Of a stretch of 64,000 bases of DNA, positions 1 through 12,639 are shown piece by piece. Source of the stretch: Ochotona curzoniae. Lineage: Eukaryota > Chordata > Mammalia > Lagomorpha > Ochotonidae. Made by a program: the position numbers and the translations under genes. The first letter of the stretch is position 1. Each line of letters starts with the position of its first letter. The notes beneath the pieces were generated by a model. It worked only from the letters and a program-made list of their open reading frames with translations, was not told the origin of the DNA and did not search any database. The stretch spans positions 45,069,001 to 45,133,000 of the forward strand of contig NW_024465885.1 of NCBI RefSeq assembly GCF_017591425.1. The letters run 5' to 3'.

Positions 1-985
1 AGAAACTTCCTTCTTCACCTCTGGCGCCATCTTGGAAAGAAGGGTTTCTCGGGGCTCTTCCCATGGACTTGTAGAACCAATGTTTCTATAATCTTGAAAA
101 TGTTTTGGGGACTGGCTCCTTCATGCTTATTCCCACACACCACAGAGAGAGAGAGAACCAGACCTTCATCTGTGTATAACCCAGTTACTTCCAGCAGGCA
201 TACATTCTCTAATCAATCCGGGGATTCCAGAAACTGCTCAGTTAACAATAGTCTGGTAATTGTGCCTTCAACCCCGATGAAAGAGAATTTGAACAAAGCC
301 CCAAAGTGCTGTGAAAGGGGAGACGCCTACTTTGGTCTGTACCAAGGGAACCACAATTTGTAGTCATGTGCACACATTTAAAGCAAAACCAAAACACAGG
401 AGAAGCAAGGAGGCTGTAACTGGTGGTAGAGAAACACAACCTGTGTTTTGAGAGCTCTGAGTTTCTATTGAAATATGAGCCAAATTGAGTCTGGGAAAAT
501 GCAACTTCCTGGTTTGAAGCTAGGTTTATAAAACAACTTTCAAGTTTTAGGGATATCAAATGCCTGTGCACTCACTCAGTGGGGTTTTCTTTCTCAGAGC
601 TAATGAATGTTGAGTGCAACGCAATCAGACCAGCAATGGCTTGAAAGCCATTTACACAACCAAGGAGGTTAAACAGGCCCTCTTCCAGCAAACCCCTACC
701 TAACAGGGTTATTTTGAAGTACAGTCTTTTTCTCTATTTTCTTACTTCTCCAAAACATCTAGAACATTCCTCACTTGCTACAGTGTACCCAAGTCACTTT
801 TAGACTTACTAAGTTCCTTATCCACTCCTTTACTGTAAAAATCCATATGGTAAGATTATATGTGCCTTAATGACATTCTGTCCTCCAATGTTCCATGCAA
901 GACTCAAAAGGTTCCCAGGGTAATTCCAGAGAAGTCTCTAAGGTTAAATGTTAGATCTCACTTGATCTTAGATGATTTACATGAG
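1..985. other. Upstream intergenic, nothing recognised
   Basis: Ordinary-composition DNA with short chance frames on both strands. No repeat family or exon-like segment is recognised. Confidence 0.6.
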
Positions 986-989
986 ATCC

Positions 990-1305
990 CCGCAAAGGAA
1001 TGGGAGAAAGCGAGTGTGTGTGTGTGTAAGCGAAGGAGAGGTAGTCAGAGAACTTCTGTTCTCTGGTTCACTCCACAACTGCCCGCAGTAGCCAGAGCTG
1101 AGCCAACTCAAAGCCAGGAGCCCAGAACCGAAGCCAGGTGAGCCTCATCAGTGGCCAGGACTCAACTTCTTGTGTCATGATCTGCTGCCCCTCAGAGTGG
1201 TAATTAGCAGGGAACTGGAGTTGAGAATAGGCAAGGTGGTCAAGGCCCTCGGTTATGGGGTATGGAGCATCTAAAATGGCAGCTTAGGTGCTGCACCAAA
1301 TGCTT
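990..1305 (-). repeat. CSINE, old, antisense
   Basis: Read on the - strand it has the C-repeat order: head, promoter-like body, CTCTG-rich end. On the + strand, AGCCAGAGCTGAGCCAACTC and AGCAGGGAACTGGA are diagnostic. A short (GT)n sits in the 3' end at about 1015-1027. Heavily diverged. Confidence 0.68.
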
Positions 1306-2814
1306 TTTTAAAGTCTGCCCATCGACGCCTTAAAGGTTTTAAAGCATGCACAGCTTTAATCACTCAAGATAGAGCTTTACGTGCAAGTTCTCCTTGGGTG
1401 GTTGCTCACTGACCTGAGTCATCAAGGGGTGTAGATGTCTGATGTAAACATGATAGAGCGTGAGCCATTCATGCAGCGTGATCCTGCGGACAGACAGACA
1501 TTCCAAGTTGCCTGGATGAATAAACGATTCTGGGAATAAGGCCTAGGCAGCTTTCATTCTAACATACTTTCCTGTTGATCCCGGCACACAACTAGATTTG
1601 AGTACCACTGCTTTTGAGTACTGAAAGTCTTATAAAGAATGTCTTCCTTTTGGTATATTCCCAGTTTATGGGTTTTGTTCCTACAGATGTTCACCTGCCT
1701 TCCAAAAAACATATCATATCAGTAGAATTCCCAATAGTGCAGGCATTCGGAGACTGACACGAATACTTCCAGACACTAACTACAAGCAGATGAGACAGAA
1801 GGAAGCCCTTAGCTTACTTTGAGGTTTTGAGTCCAGGCAATTGCTATGTTACTACATGTCCTGTCATCTGTGAACTTCAGGGACTTAAGGAAGGGGTGGA
1901 GCCTTTTCAAAGCTGTTTTTCATTTGCTAGAGAGATGTCATGCTGCATATAAAAGGTGATATATATTTTTCATCTGATGAGAGAAGGTGCCTTCTACCAT
2001 CTAGCAGAGAAAGGATGCTGAGGGATAGGCACAGGTGGGGGAGAGTCTTTGTCCAGCACATGGAAGGGCAATCTGTACCATGACGTGTGGAGGAGCCAGG
2101 ATAGTGTGTTGGTGTTGTGGTCTCTGGCCCTCGAGACCAGCCAGGGTCCCAGGCAAGGTTAAGTGTATAAATCCACAGAAGGACTCATGGAGACCTGTGA
2201 TGTGGGGAACACAGCATCGGGAATGTGAGACCACTGCTCTGTGAGACTGGGATCAGATCATGGGCATTGATATCAGGTGGAAAACTATAGGAGTTTTCCT
2301 CTGAAGGAGCTCTTGGTGTTCCTGGGCAAATCAGGTGAGGGGGAACCTCAAGAGGAAGCTATGCACAGACGATTCTTCAGAAAGAAGAATGAGGTGGCTG
2401 CCTGTAAATCTTGGCTTTGCAGACAGTTCAGGATCTAAGTTGCTCATTTACCCCCATTGGGCATAAACGACAGAGTAGTCTGCTAGTTTAATAGAATGGT
2501 TATTCTTTGGTGCCTGTGAGGGGCTGGTTCCAGAGCACCTGCAGGAACCCATTGGTGCAGATGTGTCTTACGTGCAGTGCCATAGCATTTGTACAGAACG
2601 TGTGGGCATCCTTTAACTGCCTTTCTGCCATGAGTGCTGGGCAGCATGGAGAACTCCACATTTAACTGGTGTTTTTTAATTCCCTTGGGCACTTGGTGCT
2701 TCCAACAAAGTTTTTGTTGCCTTCAGAACCACAGTGAAGAGTTTAAGAAAGACACTAGTTCCTCTTATTGCAAGTATCCCGTGAGGCAGTTGTTAACACA
2801 CCTAGGGACAGAAC
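1306..2814. other. Upstream intergenic, nothing recognised
   Basis: No gene, RNA or clear repeat. A short AT-rich stretch with ATATAAAAGG lies near 1947, without a nearby exon. Confidence 0.5.
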
Positions 2815-3121
2815 CGCATGGGGTTGGGCTCGTGGCATAGCTGAGTAAGGCACGGCCAGCGACATTGCAATCCCATAGAAGAGTGCTGGTTCAAGTCCTG
2901 GCTGTTCCATTTCCAGACTAGCTTCCAGCTGAAGTGCCTGAGAAGGCACCATCCAAATGCTTGATTCCCCACCACCCAAAGGGATGAGTCAGAAGGAATC
3001 CCCCACTCTAGGCTTTGGTGTGGTCTAGTCCTGGCTGTTGAAGCTGGGGAATAACTTAGTGGGTAGAAAATTTTGCTCTAGTATTCTGCCTTTCAAATAT
3101 ACAAATAAATAAATCTTTAAT
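2815..3121 (+). repeat. CSINE, old, sense
   Basis: It starts with a degenerate GGGCTCGTGGCATAG head, followed by a GAGTGCTGGTTCAAGTCC B-box-like motif, and ends CTGCCTTTCAAATATA plus AAATAAATAAATC. The body has internal changes. Confidence 0.72.
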
Positions 3122-3981
3122 AAAAGAGCAGAAAGGCAGAGCTTGAGGCTACCAGTTGTTTCTGTCTTTAAGAGGAAATGAGTAAGCAACAACAAAAGGA
3201 AAGCCTCTCAACAGAGCAAGACTTAGCAGAGTGTTTGGAGGGTTGGCAGAGAGCAAGATGCAGCACTGGTAGCGACCTGTGGTGGTGGTGGTGGCGGGGT
3301 GGGCGTGGGGGCGGCGCAGACAATGGCAAAGTCAAGCCCTTGCTCCAAAAGGGTGAACCTCCCTGATAGAACACTATTTCCCTAAACAGAGGGAAAGTGG
3401 AATACCTAGTCCTAGTTCATGACCCTAAGGGATTATTACTTGGATTATTGTTTTACTGAAGGACCCAGAAGGCTCAAGCTGTCCTCATGAGAAATAGTTT
3501 GGAAAAAACATCACATAAGTGATCAGTTTTTCCACAGTTTACTTGGGATTAAATCCTGTTCAGTGCCACATCATTTCACTTGGTGGCCTCCTTCACTATT
3601 ATGCCAGGACAACACTGGCATCCCAGAGTGGCTGTGTACAGAGGAGAAGCACAGCATACTTGGTCAGAGGGAGCTATGTGACGCCATCTTTGAGGTCCTT
3701 TCCTATGTTCATGTTGGAAGGGACTGGGAGATGTCTTTTTGGGAACCTGCACTATAAACGGCAAGCGTCTGTCTGGCATGCCACAACTGGCTGGCTGGTG
3801 ACAGGTACACGTTCAACTCCTACCCGGGCACAGAGGGTCTTAGGAGAGTCACAGCAGCTGACTGCCCCAGTTTCTGTTCTTCTTAGCATTTGGATACATG
3901 AAGGAGCATTCACGAATTTGTGGTAAAATGGAAGTAAAAGGCACTTATTTTGGTGCAAAAAAAGAAGAAATACTCCCATAA
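3122..3981. other. Intergenic; GGT-rich patch only
   Basis: A (GGT)n/GC-rich patch at 3281-3316. The remainder shows no recognisable feature. Confidence 0.5.
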
Positions 3982-4095
3982 GAGGGGTCTTCAAAAAGTT
4001 CCTGGAAAAGAAAGTTCATGCATGGATATCAATTTTTTGGAACCTAAGTGAACTGAACTTTTAATTCTATTTCATGAATTTTTTGAGATACCCTC
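3982..4095. mobile_element. mariner-like MITE
   Basis: A 114-bp element with terminal inverted repeats: GAGGGGTCTTCAAAAA at the left, and its near inverse ending TTTTTTGAGATACCCTC at the right. The interior carries CATGCATGGATATCAATTTT, a motif shared with the fragment at 7018. Non-coding. Confidence 0.72.
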
Positions 4096-4671
4096 ATGTT
4101 CATTGCCTTTTCATTGGCTTGAGTCCATTGGTCGGGCACGTGTGACCTGCCTTTTCCCTAGAAACCAACATAAAATGAAGAATTTTGGTCTTGTTTTTGG
4201 CAAAAACACCTGCAGGGGAATAATAGAAAAATAACTAAAACCTATTTTAAACTGTGGTAAATGGAGTATAAATTGTTGTGCTCTGTAAATTTCTAATTAA
4301 CACTATGATTGTTGCAGGCTAGCTAATTTAAAATACAGTAGTCATATTCATTTATTTAAATTACATTATTTAAAAATTATGCCTTCTGAAGGTTTGTCCC
4401 AATGATATTACACCAATTTATTAGTAACATAAAATAAAAGCAAATACCTATGTTGTCTTTCTTCCAACATTTGTAGTCTTCAGTTTGTTTCTGAAATTTT
4501 CCTTCCTTGCCAGGCACGAAAAGTTCTTTATTTTCTACCCTTCCCCCATCCTCATTTCTCCTGCTTTTTTGTTCACTTGAAAAAATACTTTCAAATAATG
4601 TCATGTTCTTGTTCATCTGAATTGGGGATATTAACTTTATCCATAATGAAAACTTAAGACTTGAAGAACTT
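4096..4671. other. AT-rich intergenic, nothing recognised
   Basis: AT-rich with no repeat signature I can name. Confidence 0.5.
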
Positions 4672-4977
4672 TTAAAATTTTTAAACTTATTTTAGTTGAA
4701 TTACTGAGAGAGAGAATCTTTCATCTTACAGCCAATTCCCCAAATGGCCTCAATGTCCAGAGCTGCGTTGGTTCAAAGTGAGGAGTTATGAGCTTCTTTT
4801 AGGTCTCCCACGAGCGTGCAGGGGCCAACGCCTTGGGACACCCTCTGCTGTCTTCTCAGGACATTAGCAGGGAACTGGATCAGAAATAGAGCAGCTAGGA
4901 CATGAACTGGCGCCCATATGGGGGGTGCCAGCACAGCAGGTGGAGGATGAGCTTACTACGCTAACCTGCCAGCCACC
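4672..4977 (-). repeat. CSINE, antisense
   Basis: On the + strand: A/T-rich start, GCCAATTCCCCAAATGGCC, GCAGGGAACTGGATCAG and GACATGAACTGGCGCCCATA, ending in CTAACCTGCCAGCCACC. About 306 bp, full length, moderately diverged. Confidence 0.82.
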
Positions 4978-6473
4978 TTGAATAGCTTTCTCCTTTGGAT
5001 TTAAACGTGTTGTTTTTATTAAGACGACTGAATTGCCCTTCTATTTTAGCTTTATCTATGGTCTCCGAAACTAGGGAATTAGACAGAAGGTTAGAATGAA
5101 GTTAGAATAGAGTCCTGGGCTCTGAGTGTATATCCAAGTCGATTATCTTTGAGGAAAGCAAACTTGGAGGCAGACTCAATTTTCTTTTCTTGTCTGGGTG
5201 ATCTTTGTTGCTCATTTTTGCTCCTTTAATTCTGCGCTTTGCTCCACTCTGATTAGTAACTCTCAAACACAGAAGATGACAAGTTAGGATGCAGAATTCA
5301 GGGATGAAGGAACCCCAAGACCAACTGACCCAAGGTCCTCATCCAATGTGATATTTTTTGCCAGGGAAGGGAAACTCCCAATGTCTCAGAAATCACGTGA
5401 CCAAGCACACACCCAGTGGGGTGTGCAACCAAGCTGGTGCTGTCAGTGCAGGGAGACCACTCTTCCCAGCTTTTGTCTGCCTGGCTCACCTGGATTGAAC
5501 TTCACTAAATAAAACAGAAAAAATCTACCAAGTGTAGCCTGGGCATAGCTGAGCTTGTAAAGGATACTTAAGGCTGCTACAATATATATACAATTGAAGT
5601 TATTGATGGGGCAGGACAGGGAGCACCTACCTGACCTTGTCAGAAACTCAGTGGTTTGAGTGAGCATTATGAGGCAGTCAGGATATACACCCGACAAACA
5701 GGACAACCCCCAAATGTGTCCAGATGTGGCCAGCTGTCTCAGGGAGGGCAATGTTGGGAGTCACTGCTCAAACATGTAACACACAACTGCTTTGTCAGGT
5801 CACTAACTGACTCCGCAGATTTTCAGGTTCTGGGAGCTGAGGGGAGACATCAGGACTGTGGGGTTTAAAAGTATTATAGGAAGTTCAAGACTCTGAAACA
5901 GGCAGGAAGCAAACATAGGAGACTGCAGTTTTGGAGAAATAGCTTGTTTAGACGGCAGTGCAAGATCAAGTGGAACACATGGAATACTGGTTAAACTTCC
6001 TAGCTAGACATGTTCAGGATGAGATGAGCCTATAGCTTGTGACTCAATCAGGGTACTTAGGAGAGTTCCAGGTGTGCTGTAGCCACCACCCAGCATTTCC
6101 AGGGTCACCATGGCTCTGTGGGACAAAGGGTCTCTCTTGTTCTCTGTGACTCTTCCAGGGCTGCCAAGACGTGAGGGTTCTGTGCTCTGGGATGATACCA
6201 GTAATGAGATCCTGCCGTTGACAACAAGTGCAATGCTCAGTGTAATGCATGCATTATCTGATTTAAGACTCATCATGGCAACCCTTGCTATTCCAGAGGA
6301 TCACACATGGCTGCAGTGTGGGACAGGTAGTTAGATGAGAAGCCACCCCAGTTTCCCTGTGATGGTCACTTGTGTCAGCTTCATGCCATGTTCTTCTTGA
6401 CTTTCAAGGCCCGTGTGTCTGCCTCAGAATCTTCTGCCTGGTGGATGTGCCATCCCCATCTCATGGTTTGGGA
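4978..6473. other. Intergenic; one possible MIR piece
   Basis: Mostly unassigned. AATGCTCAGTGTAATGCATG to CATCATGGCAACCC (about 6232-6285) resembles the antisense MIR core, at low confidence. Confidence 0.45.
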
Positions 6474-6681
6474 CAGGGGTGGGGAACCTTTTTTTATGCC
6501 AAGAGCCATTTGGATCTTTATAGCATTATTCATAGGTCACATAAAGTTGTCAACTTAAAAACTAGCCTGCTATAGATTTATTGAATTTTGAGTGCTACCG
6601 TGGTTGCCTCGGCAGGACTGGACTAGTTGGTACCATGGGCAGTACATGGTCCATGAGCTGGACATTCCTTCCCCACCTCTG
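6474..6681 (+). mobile_element. hAT-type MITE, 208 bp
   Basis: The left end CAGGGGTGGGGAAC is matched by the inverse right end CCCCACCTCTG. The flanking octamers GTTTGGGA and GTTTAGGC agree at 6 of 8 positions, as expected for an old hAT target duplication. The body is homologous to the element at 38478-38680 in inverse orientation. No coding capacity. Confidence 0.78.
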
Positions 6682-7017
6682 GTTTAGGCCAATTCTTCAG
6701 CGATGTCCTTCTTTGAACTGAAATTATGCAGCTAAGCAAAACAGGCAGGTTAGGCGCTTGAAGACAAGTCAGTGCAAATAGAACTTTTGTTCAGCCACAA
6801 GTGTGCCCTGTGAACCGAGTGTTATAGTAGATCTGTTACAGTCCGCTCTGAAAGGACACCTGATAGGGAAAGGTGAGATCCTTCTGGACACGAGTTCATT
6901 TTTCCTGGAAACACAACCTCTAGGTTGCTTCTAAGACCTTGAAGCTTTCTTTGTAATCCCAGTTACTCTGCTTCATAATCTAAAAGCTTGTGGGAATAGA
7001 AATCAAACATAATTTTA

Positions 7018-7078
7018 TTCTAGTATAAACATTTTTGGAATCCATGCATAGCTTTTTCATATTTATTTTTAATGAATT
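7018..7078 (-). mobile_element. mariner-like MITE fragment
   Basis: TTTTGGAATCCATGCATAGC is the inverse of the interior of the element at 3982. Only one side is preserved; the neighbouring CSINE may have cut it. Confidence 0.5.
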
Positions 7079-7087
7079 CTGCTGAGG

Positions 7088-7395
7088 TTTTTTTCAGATT
7101 TATTTTTTGATTAAAAAGTCAGATTTACAGAGAGGAGAGACAGGAAGATCTTCCATCTGCTCCCCAAATGGCTGCAATAGCTGGAGCTGAGCCAATTCAA
7201 AGCCAGGCACATCTTCTGGGTCTCCCCTGTGGATGTAGGGTATCAAGGCTTTGTGCCAGCCTCTGCTACTTTCCCAGGCTACAAGCAGGGAGTTGGATGG
7301 GAAGTGGAGCAGCCAGGACATGAACCAGTGCCCATATGAGATGTCAGTGGTTGCAAGGCAGAGGATTAGCTAATTGAGCCTTTCAGCTGGGCTTT
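7088..7395 (-). repeat. CSINE, antisense
   Basis: Full length. On the + strand it begins with T-rich AGATTTATTTTTTG, then AGGAAGATCTTCCATCTGC, GCAGGGAGTTGGATGGGAAG and GTGCCCATATGAGATG, ending AGCCTTTCAGCTGGGC. Confidence 0.9.
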
Positions 7396-7797
7396 TCCAC
7401 TAACTCTTTGAAGATCCCGCATATGGAAGGAGAATGCTATAGTGACTAAAGGTTACTTAAGGATCAAGGCTTTTGCCTCTGGTTGCCCACCCTGAAGCTG
7501 TCACTTCTGTTTAAACCCTTTGGTATTTAAACAGCTAATCTCCTGGTAACAATGTGTAAATCTCGGTGTGACTTCACAGCAACCTTCATAGCCCTGCTTG
7601 ACAATTCCCTTTGTGTCCTTTTATTGGCACTGACTTGACCCTTGCTAAAGTACTCACCAAAGTCAGTGGGTAAGAACACCTATGAAGTATGCCTTGTGAC
7701 ATTAGCTTGATTCCAATGTATACAAACCAAGTAAGAAAAGCATCCTTAGCATCGATTCAGATGGATACACATGCACACGGGGGCACGTTGTGTGTGC

Positions 7798-8010
7798 ACA
7801 CTCACTCATTCATGATTTACTGAGCTATCAGTGTGTGTCTGGCCCTGTTCTACGCAGTGGCAAAGACATGTGCCTTCATGACACCAACCTGGAGGAGGAG
7901 GTGGCATGGGTCAGACAGATAGTAAGTAGAACTTATTATATGTCCCATGGAGAAAATTGCTAAGTGACAAACAAGGTCAAAGGTTGGCAATGAGTGGATG
8001 CTATGTTTAG
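7798..8010 (+). repeat. L2-like ancient LINE fragment
   Basis: CACTCATTCATGATTTACTG, GGCCCTGTTCTACGCAGTGG and CAGACAGATAGTAAGTAG follow the order of the L2 3' end (stay-at-home consensus: feeding-tail motif, GGCACTGTTCTAGGCACTGG, shared downstream text). Strongly diverged. Confidence 0.5.
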
Positions 8011-8352
8011 AACACGGTGCTTGGGAGAAAATAGGCCAATCAGAGACCTCAGTGAGGCAAGGAAGCAAGTCAGTAGGATGCAATGGACATTTCAGGCATA
8101 GGATGCCCAGGGAGGGACAGGACCAGCACGGATGCTGATGTGTGAGGAGTCAGGGACGTGTGTAGCTGTTCCCCATCATTTGAAGGAGACCAATACCTCC
8201 AGTAGATTCCTGAACCTGCCGATGGTACCAAGCTCTACATAGATTTTATCTTCTGTGTATACACTTCTGTAACAAAGTCTACATTCATAATTTATAAATT
8301 AGGCACAATGAGAATTGCAACCATTATTGAGATCATAGAAGAATTACTGCTG

Positions 8353-8674
8353 GGACCGGCACAGTACCCTAGTGGCTAAAGTTCTTGCCTTGCACACCCG
8401 GGATCCCATATGGGTGCCGGTTCTAATCCCGGCAGCCCTGCTTCCCTATCCAGCTCCCTGCCTGTGGTTTGGGAAAGCAGTCAAAGACGGCCCAAAGCCT
8501 TGGGATCCTGCACCCACTTAGGAGACCCAGAAGAAGTTCAAGGCTCCTGGCTTCAGATTGGTGCATCTCCAGCTATTGTGGCCGTTTGGGGAGTGAATCA
8601 ACAGATGGAAGATCTTCCTCTCTGCCTCTCCTTCTTTCTGTATATCTGACTTTCCAATAAAAACAAAATAAATC
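8353..8674 (+). repeat. CSINE, sense, full length
   Basis: Begins with the GGGACCGGCACAGTA head, then GGGATCCCATATGGGTGCCG, and ends GTATATCTGACTTTCCAATA plus an A-rich tail. The 15-mer AGAAGAATTACTGCT just before it recurs (12 of 15) at 9351-9365, after the next SINE, so the two + strand copies share one target site. Confidence 0.95.
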
Positions 8675-9345
8675 AGGCCCAGCACAATGGCATAGAGGTT
8701 AAGGTCCTCGCCTTGCACACCTGGGATCCCATATGGGTGCCAGTTCTTTTTTTTATTATTATTTTTTCATTGGAAAGGCGGATATACAGAGAGGAGAGAC
8801 AGAGAGGAAGATCATCCGTCCAATGATTCACTCCCCAAGTGAGCGCAACGGGCCGATACTATGCCGATCCAAAGCCAGGAGCCTCTTCCGGGTCTCCCAC
8901 GCGGGTGCAGGGTCCCAAAGCCTTGGGCTGTCCTCGACTGCTTTCCTGGGCCACAGGCAGGGAGCTGGAAGGGAAGCGGGGCTGCCGGGATTAGAACCGG
9001 CGCCCATATGGGATCCCGGGCGTGCAAGGCGAGGACCTTTAACCACTTGCGCCACCGCGCTGGGCCCGGGTGCCAGTTCTAATCCCAGCAGCCCCGCTTC
9101 CCATCCAGCTCCCTGCTTGTGGCCTGGGAAAGCAGTCGAGGACGGCCCAAAGCTTTGGGACCCTACACCCGTGTGGGAGACCTGGAAGAGGCTCTTGGCT
9201 TTGGATTGGCTCAGCTCTAGCCTTCACAGCTGCTTGGGGAGTGAATCATCGGACGGAAGATCTTCCTCTCTGTCTCTCCTCTCTGTATATCCACCTTTCC
9301 AATAAAAATAAAATAAATCTTAAATAAATAAATAAATCTTTAAAA
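8675..9345 (+). repeat. CSINE, sense, split by a nested CSINE
   Basis: The head and first part are at 8675-8747; the remainder is at 9068-9345, from TGCCAGTTCTAATCCCAGC to the AAATAAAT tail. It was inserted in the tail of the previous copy and is itself interrupted by the inverse copy at 8748-9067. Confidence 0.95.
8748..9067 (-). repeat. Young CSINE nested inside another CSINE
   Basis: Complete antisense copy, from the T-rich tail to GCGCTGGGCCC. The perfect 13-bp duplication GGGTGCCAGTTCT flanks it at 8735-8747 and 9068-9080. The body is close to what I take as the pika CSINE consensus, with CpGs retained, so it is recent. Confidence 0.97.
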
Positions 9346-11403
9346 ACAAAAGAATGGTTACTGCTAACAGTAATTAACAGTCCAGATGCTGCTGGACCAT
9401 CATAGGTGGCCTCACTCTTGCCTCTTGGGGCCGGTACTTAGTGAAAGCAGGGCTGTCTGAATACAAGTACTGTGATGGCCAGGGCAGTCAATGTGTAAGA
9501 GACAGCCCCGAGTGGACAGTGTGGATGTGCCAGACAAAGGGATGATTCACATTCTGGACAGGCTGGAGTGAGATGGCACAAGATTTGCTCGTGTGATTCT
9601 GAAAGGCGGGCATTGAAAGAGACTGCTTATCTTAGGAATTAGTCCTTGAATATCTTCAGCTGTAGTTGATTGTGATAGCTGAAACTGAGAGATTTAAAAC
9701 CTCAGATTATGTGAACTATGGTAGTAGAAGACAGGACCAGAAAGACACTGCTTAATTTTTAGGACCCCGTCTATCTTAGAGAAGGACTTGGTGACATTTT
9801 CATGGTGTAAGACAGGAATTCTGAAAGAAGTCGAGCATAAAACTGGCATAGTCAGACTTGGGAGGCCAGTGGAGGCTCCATGGCTGTGGGGTGGAGTGGA
9901 GACTGCAGAGAGAAGCAGGAACCAGATTAAGAGGTGACAGCAATAATCCCTCAACAGGACGTCATAGTGGCTGGGATCAGCGTGGTGGCAAGGGACAAGA
10001 AGGGCATAGGTTGGCTTCTAGGGTGTTTGGGAAAGTGGAGATAATGGGGTTTACTGGCAGGTTGGACATGGTAAGGAGACTCAGGGTGGTAAGTACGCGT
10101 GTCTGGGCACACGGACTGGCAGTGGGTGTCTGTAGAAAGCTTAGTACTCCCCACAGTGACCTGGCTTCCGTGGTGATTAACATTCACTCTACTCACTCAG
10201 TGTAGAGAGGGTAGAGACCTCGTCAGTACTCTGTTGCCATAGATACAGTGCCCAGGACAATTTATCTCCAAAGGAAGAAAATGTTTAATATGAGTTATGG
10301 GGCTATGGAAAACATATTAAGAGCTGTGTTAGTATCCTCTTTCGTATTTTCAGCATTGGGTCTGCATTTACTTTTGAAAAAAGTTTATCACAAAAGCTAA
10401 ATGAATTTTGCAAAATTAAATGATTCTAAATTTTTTAAATGCACAGGAAGATAAAGCACCTTTGGGTGATGTATGGGATCAGGTGACAGGACAGAACACA
10501 CCTGGTTCCCATTGTTCTATGAGGACACTACCCAGGACCGCCCGTCAACCAGTCTTATCCAACACCAAGTCCGCAAGCCCTTCTTGGCTCAATGAAAAAG
10601 TTGATTCTAGAAGGGCTAGCCCTTCCACAAAGCCAAGGCATTTCTGCCCAATGTTCTTGAGTTAAAGTATATGGCATATTACTCCTCACATACTATATGT
10701 GCTCTTTATTTGGCTCCTTATGAGAGCAGAGCAATGGGGACTATGGGCTTGGTGCTGAGAACAAAGTGATGCCAGTAACTTATGTTTTCCCAAATGTGAA
10801 TAAAGCCCCACAGCCTTACAGTGTTTAATGCTTCCTGGGTTTACAATCCTTTACATGCACTTGTGCTGGTCGCTGTGAGCTGCTTTGGAAGTTCACACAG
10901 AAGCAACAGCAGTCTGCCCCAAACTCAGCTGCTGGTGACTCAGTTGGAAGGAAGGGAAGGGCTCTAGAACTCTCCATGGTTTTCTCGGTGTCACTTCCCA
11001 TCTGTGGTGCTGCTGAAGCCTTCCCACCTCTGATGGCACGGTGGTGTGACATGTTACCAAACACACAGAACAGGCATGCAGCCAACTTCCTGAGACCACA
11101 CGTGATTTCGTGAGCCTCGCTTAAGCACTGGGAGCTTGGACTGTGGTGGCTGCTAGGGCTACGTGTGCTGGCTTCAGCCTTCCTTGAGAGTGAAGGTGGT
11201 ACTGCCTGCCTGCCCCAGGCGATGTCACTGGACTTCCTCTCTGGGTGCCTGGAGCCACTGCTGAGCTGGCTGTTTGGACATGTCCCACTAGTTCACCTGT
11301 GCATTGTGTAGGTGTTGCTTTGAGGCAACGGCTCCTGAGTCTTCCTTCCCAGGTAGGGCACATCTGGGAGGCAGATGGGCCACTGTTGCCCTGTCGTCTT
11401 CCT
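9346..11403. other. Upstream intergenic, nothing recognised
   Basis: About 2 kb without a repeat I can name. Small frames on both strands show no family resemblance. Confidence 0.5.
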
Positions 11404-11735
11404 TGGTTTCACGCTCCTATAGCAGAATGCCCAGACTGGGTGATTTATAGGCGGGAGAAGTCGATTTCTCCCTGGAGGCTAGAACGCACAGGACCAAGGT
11501 GCTGGATCTAACAGAAGCCTTCTTGCCACATCATAAGAATGTAGAGGATCCCATGGGAAGGCAGCATCATAGCACAGGATACATGCCCCATGGGAAGACA
11601 GCAGGTGCACCCACCTGGCTTCTCAAAAAGCCACCATTGGAGTCCCCAAGTACCCAAAAAATGTCTTCCTCCGAGTACCACCAACACACAATTTGGGTCT
11701 AGGTCTCCAACACGCGTGTTCAAATCATGGCACCT
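11404..11735 (+). repeat. Ancient interspersed repeat, family A
   Basis: CTATAGCAGAATGCCCAGAC and TGGGTGATTTATAG at the start, and GTTCAAATCATGGCACC at the end, match an old mammalian repeat. Related copies occur near 19.75, 30.6, 47.4, 55.8 and 62.2 kb. I cannot assign its class. Confidence 0.5.
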
Positions 11736-12639
11736 ATCATCCCATCAGTGACAGGCAATGGGGGGTTCAAAGGAGACCCCCAGCAATGGTTCAACATGTG
11801 AGGTCAAGCCGAGACACCCTCTGCTCTGTCAACAGCAGCAGAAGCCTCTGTGCACACCTGTGGACACCGGAACAGTATGGAGCCAACAGGAGCCTGACAC
11901 AAATCAATCCCAAATCGACTGTGTCTTGGTGGGTAACGAGTCCATCCTTACAGCTTCCAGAAAGCCTTCTCATCCTTTCCACCATCGCTTCATCTTCTGC
12001 AAGGGAAATGGCTCAGCTCTGCCATCCGGATTGATTGCTAATTCACTCAATTCCATAGCCTCCTTCTTTTTCACAGCTGGGACTTTCTTCTCAGCTGGGG
12101 AGCCCTCCAAGCCCTTAGCACCACAGCACTAGAGGCTCGGGGAGGATGCACAAGAGAAACACAGGGGCAGGCTTCAACCGCTTGGGAGCTGATCTTCACC
12201 ACCACCCGCTCCAGGGCAGGACAGCTGCTACTTGGTCATGCCTGGAGAGGCAGGCCCATTTGGGCTCAACACAGGCTGTCTGCCTGCAGAGCCGCTCAAC
12301 TGGTTCTTTTGGCGTCTGTGTTCAGGCTCTCTGAGGACGACATTGTCAGAAACTCCCCGAGGTGACTCTCCGAGTTCCTTTCCCCCCAGGATTCTGTCCT
12401 TGCTTGTGGAGGTCCAGATGCAACTGGGGCATCTACTGTTAGGTCCTGGGGAAGGCTGAAGCTTCGCCTCCGGGGTAAGCTGGGACGTGGGTGTTTGCAC
12501 ACTGGGTGTGTGTTTGGGGGGCGGCGGTGGTGGTTCTGGTGGTTTAAATGGTTCTGGAACTTGAAGGAAAGCCAAGATCTTTCCCTTAAAATCCCCAAGG
12601 GCACAAGCTGGGCAGTCATTGGCTACACTCCCGACGACT
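11736..12639. other. Region just upstream of the CpG island
   Basis: No gene is recognised. A GGT/GGC-rich patch lies at about 12518-12550. It may contain proximal regulatory sequence of CLIC6. Confidence 0.4.

Noticed and set aside
8397..8450. Possible tRNA genes within CSINE heads
   Set aside because: The A/B-box-like text belongs to the tRNA-derived SINE head. There is no cloverleaf with intact stems and acceptor.
8733..9327. 190-codon and smaller frames on both strands
   Set aside because: They lie wholly in nested CSINEs, which are non-coding tRNA-derived repeats. The same peptides recur at other SINE copies.
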